Source: ChocPot-Mid sp043804925
GTDB taxonomy: Bacteria; Bacteroidota; Ignavibacteria; Kapaibacteriales; UBA2268
NCBI GenBank assembly: GCA_043804925.1
Contig: JAZDIP010000069.1
Location: 248,001-312,000, forward strand
Reading direction: 5' to 3'
Length of the DNA: 64,000 nt
Shown here: piece after piece, positions 8,242-16,471 of the stretch
Position numbering within the stretch: the stretch's first letter is position 1
Layout of the letters: each line of letters begins with the position of its first letter
Translations under genes and position numbers: made by a program
The notes under the pieces: generated by a model
What the model was told of the DNA's origin: nothing
Databases searched by the model: none
What the model saw: the letters and a program-made list of their open reading frames with translations, nothing else

Positions 8242-9801
8242 TTATCCTTTCTCTTTTCCAATGAATGTTTTCATTCCTGTACCCAATAAAAAGAGATAAA
8301 TAGAATTAATATGCCTGTATTCGTACTGCACAAGACAAACAATCGCTATTTTATACAAAATAATAGCGGCACCGACTAGAAAAACTATATTAAAATACTC
8401 TCCTTTTTGCTTATAATAGCTCAAAATGAAAAGAGCCATTAAAAGAAATAATACAGGAATAAAAATTCCCTGCAGGGCTTTCTCAAAGAAAAGTGAGATA
8501 CTTTCATTTACTCTCAAATTTAAAATTACATTTATTTTATTGAAAACTCCTTTTGCAGAATTGATTAAATTATCTATTTCGTTCCTTCTGTTCTCAGAAA
8601 TAAAATAGTTAGCATATTCACCAGTATAGATTCCACCTTTCCAGATAGAAAAGAAGTTATATCCCATCTTCTTTGCGAATTCTACCGGATGCTTGATAAT
8701 CAATTCAGACGATTTCTGATTAAAATATGTATTTGCCTGATATGAGTATGGGCTTGGATAGCCCAATGAATCAGCAATGTCATAAACAGTTTTATCATAT
8801 GGAGCTATCCCCCATTTATTGTTTGGGAGTTGACCAAGAGAAAGAAACATAACAGCACCACTATTTGAGGCAGTAAATTGTAAATCACCACTTATATTTT
8901 TTGCTCTGAAAGCCCATGGTAAAAGAAAAATGACTGCAATTGTCCAACTAACTATTGTTGTTTGAAACAATACTTTTCGCCTTCCCTTCATCTGTGGGAA
9001 AGAAATAAATACAAGAAAAACAAGTGGCATGAACAAATACTCTGTACGGAAATTCAAAATCAATCCAAGCACAATTCCACTTAAAATCATATATTTCCAT
9101 TTCCCATTCACTTCTGTCATCCTGAGCTTGTCGAAGGATGTCTGACTCCCGTCATCTGTCTCCTGGCTTCTGTCTCCTGGCTTCTTAATTCCTAATTCCT
9201 CATTCCTAATTCCTAATTTCCTTCCTATCGACTTCTGACTTCCGACTTCTGACTTCTTAATTGTGAATTGTGAATTGTGAATTGTGAATTCCTTTTTGTT
9301 TTCTCCATTTCTTAATTGTTCATTATCCATTATAAATTGTCCATTATTTAAGTCTGCCACTATTGATTTGATTACAAAATACCCATATAAAAACAACAAA
9401 GCACCGACTATTGCATCTGGCCACTTGACTGACATCATAGCTATGAAAGGCAGGAAATAAAATAAATGCCTGTATTTTGGATTTATTTGATATATTTTAT
9501 AAAATATTTTTATAACAATAAGACAAAGAGAGTATTGAAATAACATTACCAACGCATTGTTGAAATCAAATAAAGTATCAATCAAAACAATTCCGGTATA
9601 TCCCCAAAGAGGGTAAAGTAAAGGTAAATTACCAAGGGCACTGCAAGTATAGTCTTTTCCATGAATTAAATTTATAGCTATTTGACTGAAAATATTCTCG
9701 TAAGTTCCCTGCTGATTCAGGTGATTAAAGTTAAATATAAATATAATTACAACAAAAACTGCTGAAGCAAATCCGAAATATTTAATATTATTTTTTTTCA
9801 T
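8242..9801 (-). CDS. Multi-pass membrane protein (glycosyltransferase-like) with an in-frame dispersed-repeat insertion
   Basis: 519 residues with about 8-10 hydrophobic segments and the general look of an ArnT/PMT-type lipid-linked sugar transferase (first long loop after TM1, aromatic-rich loops), but I see no diagnostic catalytic motif, so function is unassigned. The striking part is residues ~150-235, a hydrophilic stretch between two membrane segments whose DNA (about 9110-9350) is a concatenation of short repeats otherwise found between genes. It encodes phrases such as FTIHNSQFTI, RNEELGI and SFDKLRMTE. The insert keeps the frame and brings no stop. Downstream neighbour is alaS on the same strand; upstream is the divergent RRM gene. 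Confidence 0.75.
   Translation of the reverse strand: MKKNNIKYFGFASAVFVVIIFIFNFNHLNQQGTYENIFSQIAINLIHGKDYTCSALGNLPLLYPLWGYTGIVLIDTLFDFNNALVMLFQYSLCLIVIKIFYKIYQINPKYRHLFYFLPFIAMMSVKWPDAIVGALLFLYGYFVIKSIVADLNNGQFIMDNEQLRNGENKKEFTIHNSQFTIKKSEVGSQKSIGRKLGIRNEELGIKKPGDRSQETDDGSQTSFDKLRMTEVNGKWKYMILSGIVLGLILNFRTEYLFMPLVFLVFISFPQMKGRRKVLFQTTIVSWTIAVIFLLPWAFRAKNISGDLQFTASNSGAVMFLSLGQLPNNKWGIAPYDKTVYDIADSLGYPSPYSYQANTYFNQKSSELIIKHPVEFAKKMGYNFFSIWKGGIYTGEYANYFISENRRNEIDNLINSAKGVFNKINVILNLRVNESISLFFEKALQGIFIPVLFLLMALFILSYYKQKGEYFNIVFLVGAAIILYKIAIVCLVQYEYRHINSIYLFLLGTGMKTFIGKEKG
9108..9350. repeat. Composite dispersed-repeat block inside a coding region
   Basis: Reading the plus strand: GTCATCCTGAGCTTGTCGAAGGATG (9117-9141), two TCTCCTGGCTTCTG units, AATTCCTAATTCC units (9187-9222), GACTTCTGACTTCCGACTTC units (9230-9256), four GAATTGTGAATT units (9257-9291), then TTAATTGTTCATTATCCATT. 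All are repeat types normally expected between genes in this lineage. Confidence 0.8.
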
Positions 9802-9987
9802 AAAGCAAAATTAATTTTTTTATTTTAGAAATAAAGAGTTATTTTTGATATTGTTAATGATTTGTTTAGAAATATTTTATGAGGTTATTACTGCTCTTAG
9901 TATTTTACATTCAATCTCACAAGATTTGATAGAGCTAATTATTTGTTTTATATAATCATTTTTTCATTTTTTTATAAGGATTTTTTT

Positions 9988-10227
9988 ATGAATATTTATA
10001 TTGGGAATTTATCTTTCAAAGCAGAAGAGTCAGACGTTAAAGAACTTTTCGAACAATATGGAACAGTTACATCAATCAAATTGGTTACTGACCGTGTAAC
10101 CGGTAGAAAAAAAGGATTTGGATTTATTGAAATGGATGATGCCGGTGGACAAATGGCAATTGATTCCTTAAACGAAAAAGAATTCCAGGGCAGAAATTTA
10201 AAAGTTAATCCTGCCAAAAGTAAATAA
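9988..10227 (+). CDS. Small RRM RNA-binding protein
   Basis: A 79-residue single RNA-recognition-motif protein. RNP2 is IYIGNL (residues 3-8) and RNP1 is KGFGFIEM (42-49); the spacing of beta1-alpha1-beta2-beta3-alpha2-beta4 is that of the bacterial cold-shock-like RRM family known from cyanobacteria and Bacteroidota. Expected to bind single-stranded RNA in the cytoplasm. The start is chosen at 9988 because AAGGA lies at 9977-9981; a longer frame from 9943 would add a 15-residue hydrophobic extension not seen in the family. Followed by a good terminator at 10317-10345, so it is monocistronic. Confidence 0.93.
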   Translation: MNIYIGNLSFKAEESDVKELFEQYGTVTSIKLVTDRVTGRKKGFGFIEMDDAGGQMAIDSLNEKEFQGRNLKVNPAKSK

Positions 10228-10316
10228 CGAAAACAAAACGGGATAGTATAGAGATAATATCTTTACATATTTTTTTTTAAAAAGTCTTTTTCTCGAAAAT
10301 CAATTTTTACGTTGTC

Positions 10317-10345
10317 AAAAGGGGCTGTTAAGCTCCTTTTTTATT
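10317..10345 (+). terminator. Rho-independent terminator of the RRM gene
   Basis: AAAAGGGGCT pairs with AGCTCCTTTT (one G-U) around the loop GTTA, followed by TTATTT. The remainder of the 10228-10521 gap shows no gene or clear repeat. Confidence 0.75.
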
Positions 10346-10521
10346 TAGTATCAATAATTTTGATATTTTAAAAATTAATATGCAATTTGATGAAACATCT
10401 TTGGAAGATTATTCTTTGGATTAAAATGATGAAAAATAGCAGTAATTCGGAAAAAAATGAACTAATGACTTTTTCGTTAATGTAATAAAATTAGTAAATT
10501 ATTTTTGAAAATTTAAAAAAT

Positions 10522-10749
10522 ATGAAAATAAAAAGAAGAACAATAAATTTACCGGATTATACTTATTTGGGATGCCCGATGACAAAGAACCGTTCCCCAT
10601 GGTGCTTTCGTATGTGCAGACCTAATTTTGAGGGCAAAGGACAATGCGGCAGAATTGCTCCTCATTCATTGAAGGGAAATATTCAGCAGGGAATTATTGA
10701 TTACAAAAAGAAAATATATCAAAATAAAACAAGAATAAACGAGATATGA
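10522..10749 (+). CDS. Small Cys-containing protein of unknown function
   Basis: 75 residues, basic, no signal peptide. Four cysteines (C18, C28, C32, C42) lie in an aromatic and Pro-rich core (YLGCPMTKNRSPWCF, then C-R-P-N-F and GQCGRIAPHS), a spacing that could bind a zinc ion or Fe-S cluster. The C-terminal third is Lys-rich and helical. I do not recognise the family. A TATTTTTG box sits at 10500-10507, right before the start. It lies 37 bases ahead of the YCF48-type lipoprotein and may share its transcript. Confidence that it is a real gene comes from the non-random Cys/Trp/Pro composition. Confidence 0.6.
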   Translation: MKIKRRTINLPDYTYLGCPMTKNRSPWCFRMCRPNFEGKGQCGRIAPHSLKGNIQQGIIDYKKKIYQNKTRINEI

Positions 10750-10786
10750 TTATTATATTTATAAATTCAAAAAATAATGGTGGGTT

Positions 10787-11794
10787 ATGAAATTTAAAAT
10801 ATTGGCTTTGCTGGTTTTAATGTTGACACTGACTTCCTGTCCTGACGAAATCAATCCTCCTAAAGAATGGGGATGGAATTTACAGGTAGTTCCTGATGAC
10901 ATTATGGATTTGAATAGTGTCTTTTTCTTAGATACAATGAACGGATGGTCAGCCGGAGGTTATTCGGGCACTTCTGGTCCCGGCGAAAAATACGGCAAAA
11001 TATTTCATACAACAGATGGGGGTACAAATTGGACGGAACAATACAAACTGGATGATGAATATTTTTATAAAGTATATTTTCAAAATTCAATGACAGGCTG
11101 GGTCCTTGGACAAAACGGCAAACTTTTAAAAACCACTAATGGTGGTGCCAATTGGGATTCAATACCACTGGGATTGGAACAACATCTACGAAGCATACAT
11201 TTCCTTGATAATAAAAATGGATGGTTGGGTGGAACCGATGGTATTTTACTTAAAACCAATGATGGTGGTAGTACATGGGAACCGGTTGATATCGAGTCTG
11301 CTCATTGGATGGATATAATTTTTACCGATGAAAATACCGGATTTGTTTTTGGAGGACAATCCCAAGCCGGATATTCAAGTGCTAATATAATGAAAACTAC
11401 GGATGGTGGAGAAACATGGACATCGGTTTATTCAAACCTCGATAGATTAATACGTAAAGCATTTTTTTTCGATGCTTCGACAGGATGGGCTGTCGGTAAT
11501 GAAGGATTGATTATGAAAACCACCAATGGAGGTAATAATTGGATTGAAATGGTAAAACCAACAAAATATCATCTCAATAGTGTGAATTTCTCTGACAACA
11601 TGAACGGTTGGATTTGTGGAAGGTATTCTGTTGTTATGAATACGACTGATGGCGGTATTACATGGAAAAAACAAACGACCGACAAAAAAGAAGACTTTCA
11701 TGATTTATTTTTTATTGATAGTCTTCATGGTTGGATGACAGGTACATGGGGTACAATTTTAAGTACAAATAACGGTGGAATTGACATATATTAA
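10787..11794 (+). CDS. Lipoprotein with YCF48/BNR-type beta-propeller
   Basis: A signal peptide ends at L-T-S-C (residue ~18), so the mature protein is lipidated. The rest is about six repeats of a W-x-x-G pattern alternating with TTDGG-x-x-W or TTNGGxNW, e.g. KTTNGGANWDS, KTNDGGSTWEP, KTTDGGETWTS, NTTDGGITWKK. This is the repeat of YCF48/HCF136-like photosystem assembly factors and BNR propellers, which in non-photosynthetic Bacteroidota are surface proteins of unknown ligand. No T9SS sorting domain follows. Ribosome site GGTGGG. A terminator at 11871-11911 follows. Confidence 0.85.
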   Translation: MKFKILALLVLMLTLTSCPDEINPPKEWGWNLQVVPDDIMDLNSVFFLDTMNGWSAGGYSGTSGPGEKYGKIFHTTDGGTNWTEQYKLDDEYFYKVYFQNSMTGWVLGQNGKLLKTTNGGANWDSIPLGLEQHLRSIHFLDNKNGWLGGTDGILLKTNDGGSTWEPVDIESAHWMDIIFTDENTGFVFGGQSQAGYSSANIMKTTDGGETWTSVYSNLDRLIRKAFFFDASTGWAVGNEGLIMKTTNGGNNWIEMVKPTKYHLNSVNFSDNMNGWICGRYSVVMNTTDGGITWKKQTTDKKEDFHDLFFIDSLHGWMTGTWGTILSTNNGGIDIY

Positions 11795-11870
11795 ATGAAT
11801 TATCCTGCAATAATTAGGAAGATTATGTTCAAATATAATAAATTCAAAGTATAGAATGTTTAAGGTAAAA

Positions 11871-11911
11871 AAAAAGCCGTAAAGGCATCTACTCCTTTGC
11901 GGCTTTTATTA
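11871..11911 (+). terminator. Rho-independent terminator
   Basis: AAAGCCGTAAAGG pairs with CCTTTGCGGCTTT around CATCTACT, with A-run before and TTTTATT after, so it could work in both directions. Confidence 0.8.
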
Positions 11912-11981
11912 CTAGTATAATGTTGGACTCAATTATAATACGCTAAGAAATAAAAAAAGTTTCAAAATAAAATATATTTTT

Positions 11982-12635
11982 ATGAAAAATTTATCTGCAG
12001 GTTCATATTTCCCGATACTATTAGACCTAAGCAAATTCGATATAATTATCATTGGAGCAGGATATATAGCTACACGTAAAGTTAGTAATTTAATAGAGTT
12101 CGGAGCTTCACTTAAGGTTATAGCTCCTGAAATTAGTAATGAAATAATTGAACTATCAGAAACAATTAAAATAGAAATTCTAAAAAGGAAATATCATTAC
12201 GGCGATATTTCTTATAATAGTCTGGTTTTTTGTTCCACTGCTGACAGCGAAGCTGATAAGCTGATACAAAAAGAATGTGAGGAAAAACATGCTCTTTTAA
12301 ATGTTGCAGATGTTCCTGAACTTTGCAATTTCATAATGCCTGCAACTATTAAGCATGGCGATTTAACAGTGTCTGTATCATCACAGGGAAGAGCTCCATT
12401 TCTGGTAAAGGAAACACGAAAGCGATTATCAAAATTATTCAGTCCTCAAACTGCAGATTTCGTAGATATAGCTTCCAAATTGCGTGATAAAATGATGGAA
12501 TCAGAAGTTTATTACGATATTGAAAAACGTGAAAAAATCATTAAAGAGTTTTTAGAAATGGATATTGAAAAAATTATTTTAGAACAAGGAAAAGAAACAG
12601 CTTTGAAAAGAGCAATGGAACTGATTCCTTTATAA
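11982..12635 (+). CDS. Precorrin-2 dehydrogenase / sirohydrochlorin ferrochelatase (CysG N-terminal/Met8 type)
   Basis: 217 residues. Opens with YFPILLDLSKFDIIIIGAG, the family's P-(I/V)-x-L-x-L start followed by a Rossmann dinucleotide site (GAGYIATRKVSNLIEFGA). The block N-V-A-D-V-P-E-L-C-N-F-I-M-P-A matches the signature of siroheme synthase N-terminal domains, then SVSSQGRAPFLVKETRKRL. Family role: NAD-dependent oxidation of precorrin-2 and sometimes iron insertion to give siroheme. No uroporphyrinogen methyltransferase or sulfite/nitrite reductase lies nearby. No ribosome site is visible at this ATG, but the start gives a full-length family N-terminus. Confidence 0.9.
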   Translation: MKNLSAGSYFPILLDLSKFDIIIIGAGYIATRKVSNLIEFGASLKVIAPEISNEIIELSETIKIEILKRKYHYGDISYNSLVFCSTADSEADKLIQKECEEKHALLNVADVPELCNFIMPATIKHGDLTVSVSSQGRAPFLVKETRKRLSKLFSPQTADFVDIASKLRDKMMESEVYYDIEKREKIIKEFLEMDIEKIILEQGKETALKRAMELIPL

Positions 12636-12662
12636 CTTATAATATTCACATGCTAGTAAAAT

Positions 12663-13670
12663 TTATTTACTTATACCCGAAAACAAAATTTTATAACGAA
12701 AGCCAAAACGGTATTGCTTCCATATTGCATCATCAATAACCGATCTAATTGGAATATAGCTAAATAGCTCCAAGCCCAAACCAACAGGACCTGCTGAAAA
12801 GTTCCATCCGACATTGACATCAATTCCAACGCGAATTCTATTCAGATTTGGCAATGCTATGCCGTTGATTAATTCCAATGTATCCTGACCATTGTTATAA
12901 CGTAAATCTTTTTTTGCATCGGCTATTTGCATATATTGCATGGCACTGCTCCAAATAATAAAATCAACTGAAGGACCAAATGATAAATAGTAATATGAAT
13001 GAACCGACATTTCCCCGACTTTTAAGAAAGCACCGTAAATAGGAATTTCCAAACCTAAACCAGAGTTGATAGACCATTCAATTAAATTGATGATACTTGC
13101 TTCTGTAAATGGTTTGGAATTACCATGAATATCAATGTAGTGTTTTATTGGTTCTTTTGAGAATAATAGCGAGCTATTTATTGTTGTTACCAGTTTCCCG
13201 TAATAGTTTACCGGTAATTCAGGTGAATATGTTAAATCGAATCCTATACCTCCGTGAACGGTAACCGGAAATGTAGGAGATTCGAATAATTTACCGAGTA
13301 TTGGTACAGGCAGCCAACTTGATTCATAGAAATCTTTAGAGTTCTTTTTTTTAATTGCTCTCTCATCATCATTAAGAAAAATTTTTCCTGAGAAAGAGTT
13401 GGTAGTTTTTACGAATGATTCTGAGCGAATATTGTTTGCTACATCAAAGTTATCTCCCATATATGCCGGTATGAAGCCAAATTGACCTAGCCCAACTGTG
13501 CTTTTCGGGAACCAGCCGTGAGATTCTTCGATAGACTTTGGTTTAGGTTCTTCCAGTTCTCCATAATCCAAATCTTCTAAATTCCATACTGAATCCTCCT
13601 CTGCTTCCTGTCCCATTGCGGATAAGAGCAAGACGAAATGAAAGAATAATATTAGACCGAAATTCCTCAT
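12663..13670 (-). CDS. Outer-membrane barrel-like protein of unknown function
   Basis: 335 residues with a signal peptide (hydrophobic residues ~5-20, cleavage near SAMGQEA) and an acidic linker (EAEEDSVWNLEDLDYGELEEPKPK). The rest has alternating aromatic/glycine strands (e.g. LGLELFSYIPIRS, YRFGFRYKILF at the C-terminus), typical of outer-membrane beta-barrels. It is the last gene of the 19.4-12.7 kb minus-strand cluster, overlapping the previous stop by four bases (ATGA). I cannot name a family. Confidence 0.7.
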   Translation of the reverse strand: MRNFGLILFFHFVLLLSAMGQEAEEDSVWNLEDLDYGELEEPKPKSIEESHGWFPKSTVGLGQFGFIPAYMGDNFDVANNIRSESFVKTTNSFSGKIFLNDDERAIKKKNSKDFYESSWLPVPILGKLFESPTFPVTVHGGIGFDLTYSPELPVNYYGKLVTTINSSLLFSKEPIKHYIDIHGNSKPFTEASIINLIEWSINSGLGLEIPIYGAFLKVGEMSVHSYYYLSFGPSVDFIIWSSAMQYMQIADAKKDLRYNNGQDTLELINGIALPNLNRIRVGIDVNVGWNFSAGPVGLGLELFSYIPIRSVIDDAIWKQYRFGFRYKILFSGISK

Positions 13671-14410
13671 TTGATGATTACCAGTGGTTTATATACAAAT
13701 CCCGAATTAGTTTCAAGCATAAGGTAATATAGTCCTGCAGAAAAACTTCCGTCAAGTATAAATTCAAATGAATGTAATCCAATTCCCACGATACCTAAAT
13801 CTTCAATTAGCTTTGCTTTTGTTCTCAAATCATATATGTAAAATTTTATTTTTGATTTTTTATCTATATAATAATCCAAATGTAAGGTTTCACCAATTCT
13901 CAATGGATTTGGATAATAACCGGTAATTCTGGCAAAGCGGACATAATTCATAAAGCCGGATGCTGAAGTGCTTTTTACATTTACAGAAAAATCTGATTGG
14001 GCAGAATCACCTAAAATTACGTTTGAAAAATATAATTTTGTAATTGAATCGTTACCTGCAAGCAATTCCCCTTTTAAACTACAAAACGTTTCTTCCTGGA
14101 TGAAATCATTTTCAATCGTTAAATTAATTGACAGATGATATGTTGAATCGGTTTTTCTTTGAAAAGTATAGTGATTGATAATCGTATTTTCGGCTGATAA
14201 AATATCTAGTGGATAGAAGACTGTTGGGTTACTGATTAATAAATCTGATTCAAATGAATAATCTTTATCATTTTCTAAAACTCCATGATATTGAATTTGA
14301 ACCGGAATTTTACTACCGACAAATCCTGAAGTGTCTGAACCGGAAAACTGAGAATGAAGCTCTGCTGTTAGAGCTAAAATTAAGATTATATATAAAGCAA
14401 ACCTTATCAT
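13667..14410 (-). CDS. Secreted protein with T9SS-type C-terminal domain
   Basis: 247 residues: signal peptide (residues 1-20, ending ELHSQ), a beta-rich central part (~25-160) of unknown family, and an ~80-residue C-terminal domain beginning ITGYYPNPLRIGETLHL and ending FSAGLYYLMLETNSG then KPLVIIK, the YPNP / G-L-Y-Y layout of T9SS type A sorting domains. It overlaps both neighbours by four bases (with the VWA-OmpA gene upstream and the barrel gene downstream), so it is firmly within the envelope operon. Role unknown. Confidence 0.75.
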   Translation of the reverse strand: MIRFALYIILILALTAELHSQFSGSDTSGFVGSKIPVQIQYHGVLENDKDYSFESDLLISNPTVFYPLDILSAENTIINHYTFQRKTDSTYHLSINLTIENDFIQEETFCSLKGELLAGNDSITKLYFSNVILGDSAQSDFSVNVKSTSASGFMNYVRFARITGYYPNPLRIGETLHLDYYIDKKSKIKFYIYDLRTKAKLIEDLGIVGIGLHSFEFILDGSFSAGLYYLMLETNSGFVYKPLVIIK

Positions 14411-15852
14411 TTTTCAATTATCTCAAATTCAGTTCTTCTGTTTGTTCTTCTGTTGGCTTCGTTACTGTTCGGTACTAACGGTTTCGTTTCACCAAAGCCA
14501 ACAGTTACAATTCTCGATGGTTTGATTCTTTTGTTTATGATATAATTTTTAACTGCTTCTGCTCTGTCACGAGAAAGTTTCAAATTATCTTCATCTTTAC
14601 CGATATCATCAGTATGTCCTGATATACGAATTTTATACGATTTATTTTCAGCCAAGAAATCCACTACCTGATTTATCAACGGATATGATTGAGGGTTTAT
14701 CTCTGATTTGCCGAATTCAAATTCAATATTGACAAAGCTGACAGTTCCGACAGGGTCAATTTCATTGAAAACAGATTTGTCATAATATCCTGATGTACTT
14801 ATTTTATTATCTGTCTCCCTCAATTTCAGAAATGGCTCAACTTTGTGATGATTTCTGCAATCAGGTGCTGAATAAGTTATGGAGTAATAATTATTAAGTT
14901 CAAGAAATATATCAGCAAAGACATAGGGAAATTCTTTGAACGAAAAAATCTGATACTGTTTTCCACCTGAAATATCAGCAAGTTTTTTCATCAGTTTATC
15001 ACCTCCAAAGCTGAATCCGATTGACAATGCATAAATTTTAACATTAAATTCTCTCGTCTGTTTTGTGATTTCGTCCCAGTCTTTTGTTTTAAAATTATCT
15101 CCACCATCGCTAATTAAAATAATTATCCTTTGGCATGTATCATTTGATTTTGAAAGCTCTTGAAAAGCAGAATCCAAGCCCATTTTTATTTTTGTTCCGG
15201 GTTTAAGAGAATCCTGTTTAAGATTAATTTTTCTGTTCATTTTTAAATATTCAGTACTGCTTTCAAGGGGAACCTCAACAACAGCTTCACCGGAAAAAAT
15301 AACAACCGACACATAATCATCAGGTTTTGAAATTTTGAGAATTTTGGGAATTGATTTTTGAATCATTTTAATCCCTTCTATTCCCATTGAGCTTGAATAA
15401 TCCAGTACATAAGATACTGCGAATGGTTTAGCGTCATTCTTTCGATATTCCCTAACTTTAAAATCACTTATTTCTGTCTTTTGATTTTCACAGGAATCAG
15501 TTAAATCTGTCCAAAAATCTTTGTAATTCTTTCCTTCTTTTAAGTAAGGTTCAGCCAGACCGGTAATAAATCTACCTAAGGAATCGCGAATAACAGCGAT
15601 AATTTCTACTTTATCGGGAAACTCTGAAGAATTGATAATATTGATTTCCATATAAATTGGAATATTGGCAGTATCATTTTTTATTTTTTCTTCAATACTG
15701 AAACTTGTTCTACCGGAAGGATTAATCAAAGGTTTGGGCGTATAGACACCATCTTTCTGGTTTTGTTCAATCATATTAACTAATTGATGAGGACAACCGG
15801 TTAAGATTAAACAAATAATTAAAAAAGTCATTAGTATTATAGTTCTAATCAT
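14407..15852 (-). CDS. VWA-OmpA lipoprotein
   Basis: 481 residues. Lipobox L-T-G-C at residue 20. A von Willebrand factor A domain spans ~145-320 with an intact metal-site motif D151-Y-S153-S-S155 and a later S-D-G-G-D. The C-terminal ~110 residues are an OmpA/Pal peptidoglycan-binding domain: FEFGKSEINPQSYPLI, ISGHTDDIGKDEDNLKLSRDRAEAV and GFGETKPLVPN then ANRRTNRRTEF. It should sit in the outer membrane or periplasm, hold peptidoglycan and bind protein ligands through the VWA domain. The gene is 31 bases after the barrel gene (15884) and overlaps the T9SS-type gene by four bases. Confidence 0.9.
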   Translation of the reverse strand: MIRTIILMTFLIICLILTGCPHQLVNMIEQNQKDGVYTPKPLINPSGRTSFSIEEKIKNDTANIPIYMEINIINSSEFPDKVEIIAVIRDSLGRFITGLAEPYLKEGKNYKDFWTDLTDSCENQKTEISDFKVREYRKNDAKPFAVSYVLDYSSSMGIEGIKMIQKSIPKILKISKPDDYVSVVIFSGEAVVEVPLESSTEYLKMNRKINLKQDSLKPGTKIKMGLDSAFQELSKSNDTCQRIIILISDGGDNFKTKDWDEITKQTREFNVKIYALSIGFSFGGDKLMKKLADISGGKQYQIFSFKEFPYVFADIFLELNNYYSITYSAPDCRNHHKVEPFLKLRETDNKISTSGYYDKSVFNEIDPVGTVSFVNIEFEFGKSEINPQSYPLINQVVDFLAENKSYKIRISGHTDDIGKDEDNLKLSRDRAEAVKNYIINKRIKPSRIVTVGFGETKPLVPNSNEANRRTNRRTEFEIIEK

Positions 15853-15883
15853 AAGAAAGCCATAATTCCAAAAATAAAATATT

Positions 15884-16471
15884 TTACCAATCCAATATAC
15901 AGTATTTCAGTTTCAACTGAAAACTTGCTACCTGTTTATTCAGTCTTGTGAAGAAATAATCTTTTGCTTCAATGCCAAGGCCAATATTTTCATTAAACAT
16001 ATACGTATAACCCCAGCCAAACATAAGAGAGTAATTCCAAACCGGACTATAAACTTTGTCGTCAAACGCATCCAGTTCAGTCCATACATAGCTTGCTCCC
16101 ATTGCCGCATAAAAATCGGTTTTCCATAATTCCATATTGAAAACGGCTATGATTGGAATTGCTTTTAATGAGACATCAAATGAGGTTTTTCCGGCATCAT
16201 ATTTTTGCTCAGGGGATGTATGTTTTTCGATTATCATATAACCTGTTTCAATCCCTATATTCAATTTATGGTCAGGTTCCCACATAAGACGGATGCAGGG
16301 AGTTATACCGCCATCTAAGAAACTTGAATCCACAGAAGCAGTATATCCACCGGATACTTCTAACATCAACCGAAATGTTGAATCGGGAATTACTTCATTT
16401 GCTTGACTATGGAGGATGCAGGCAAACCAAATGATTGTATAAATTAAATATTTACTTAATGTAATATTCAT
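15884..16471 (-). CDS. Small outer-membrane barrel-like protein
   Basis: 195 residues: signal peptide (~1-24, ending HSQA) followed by alternating hydrophobic strands rich in Tyr/Trp/Gly (LMLEVSGGYTASV, LMFGWGYTYMF, FQLKLKYCILDW at the end). About eight strands are expected, as in OmpX/OmpA-like barrels. Overlaps the end of the GDPD gene by 20 bases, consistent with translational coupling. No specific family recognised. Confidence 0.7.
   Translation of the reverse strand: MNITLSKYLIYTIIWFACILHSQANEVIPDSTFRLMLEVSGGYTASVDSSFLDGGITPCIRLMWEPDHKLNIGIETGYMIIEKHTSPEQKYDAGKTSFDVSLKAIPIIAVFNMELWKTDFYAAMGASYVWTELDAFDDKVYSPVWNYSLMFGWGYTYMFNENIGLGIEAKDYFFTRLNKQVASFQLKLKYCILDW

Noticed and set aside
9806..9813. 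TAATTTTG on the minus strand just before the 9801 start.
   Set aside because: Would place the transcript start at the ATG itself and has no TTG partner at the right distance.
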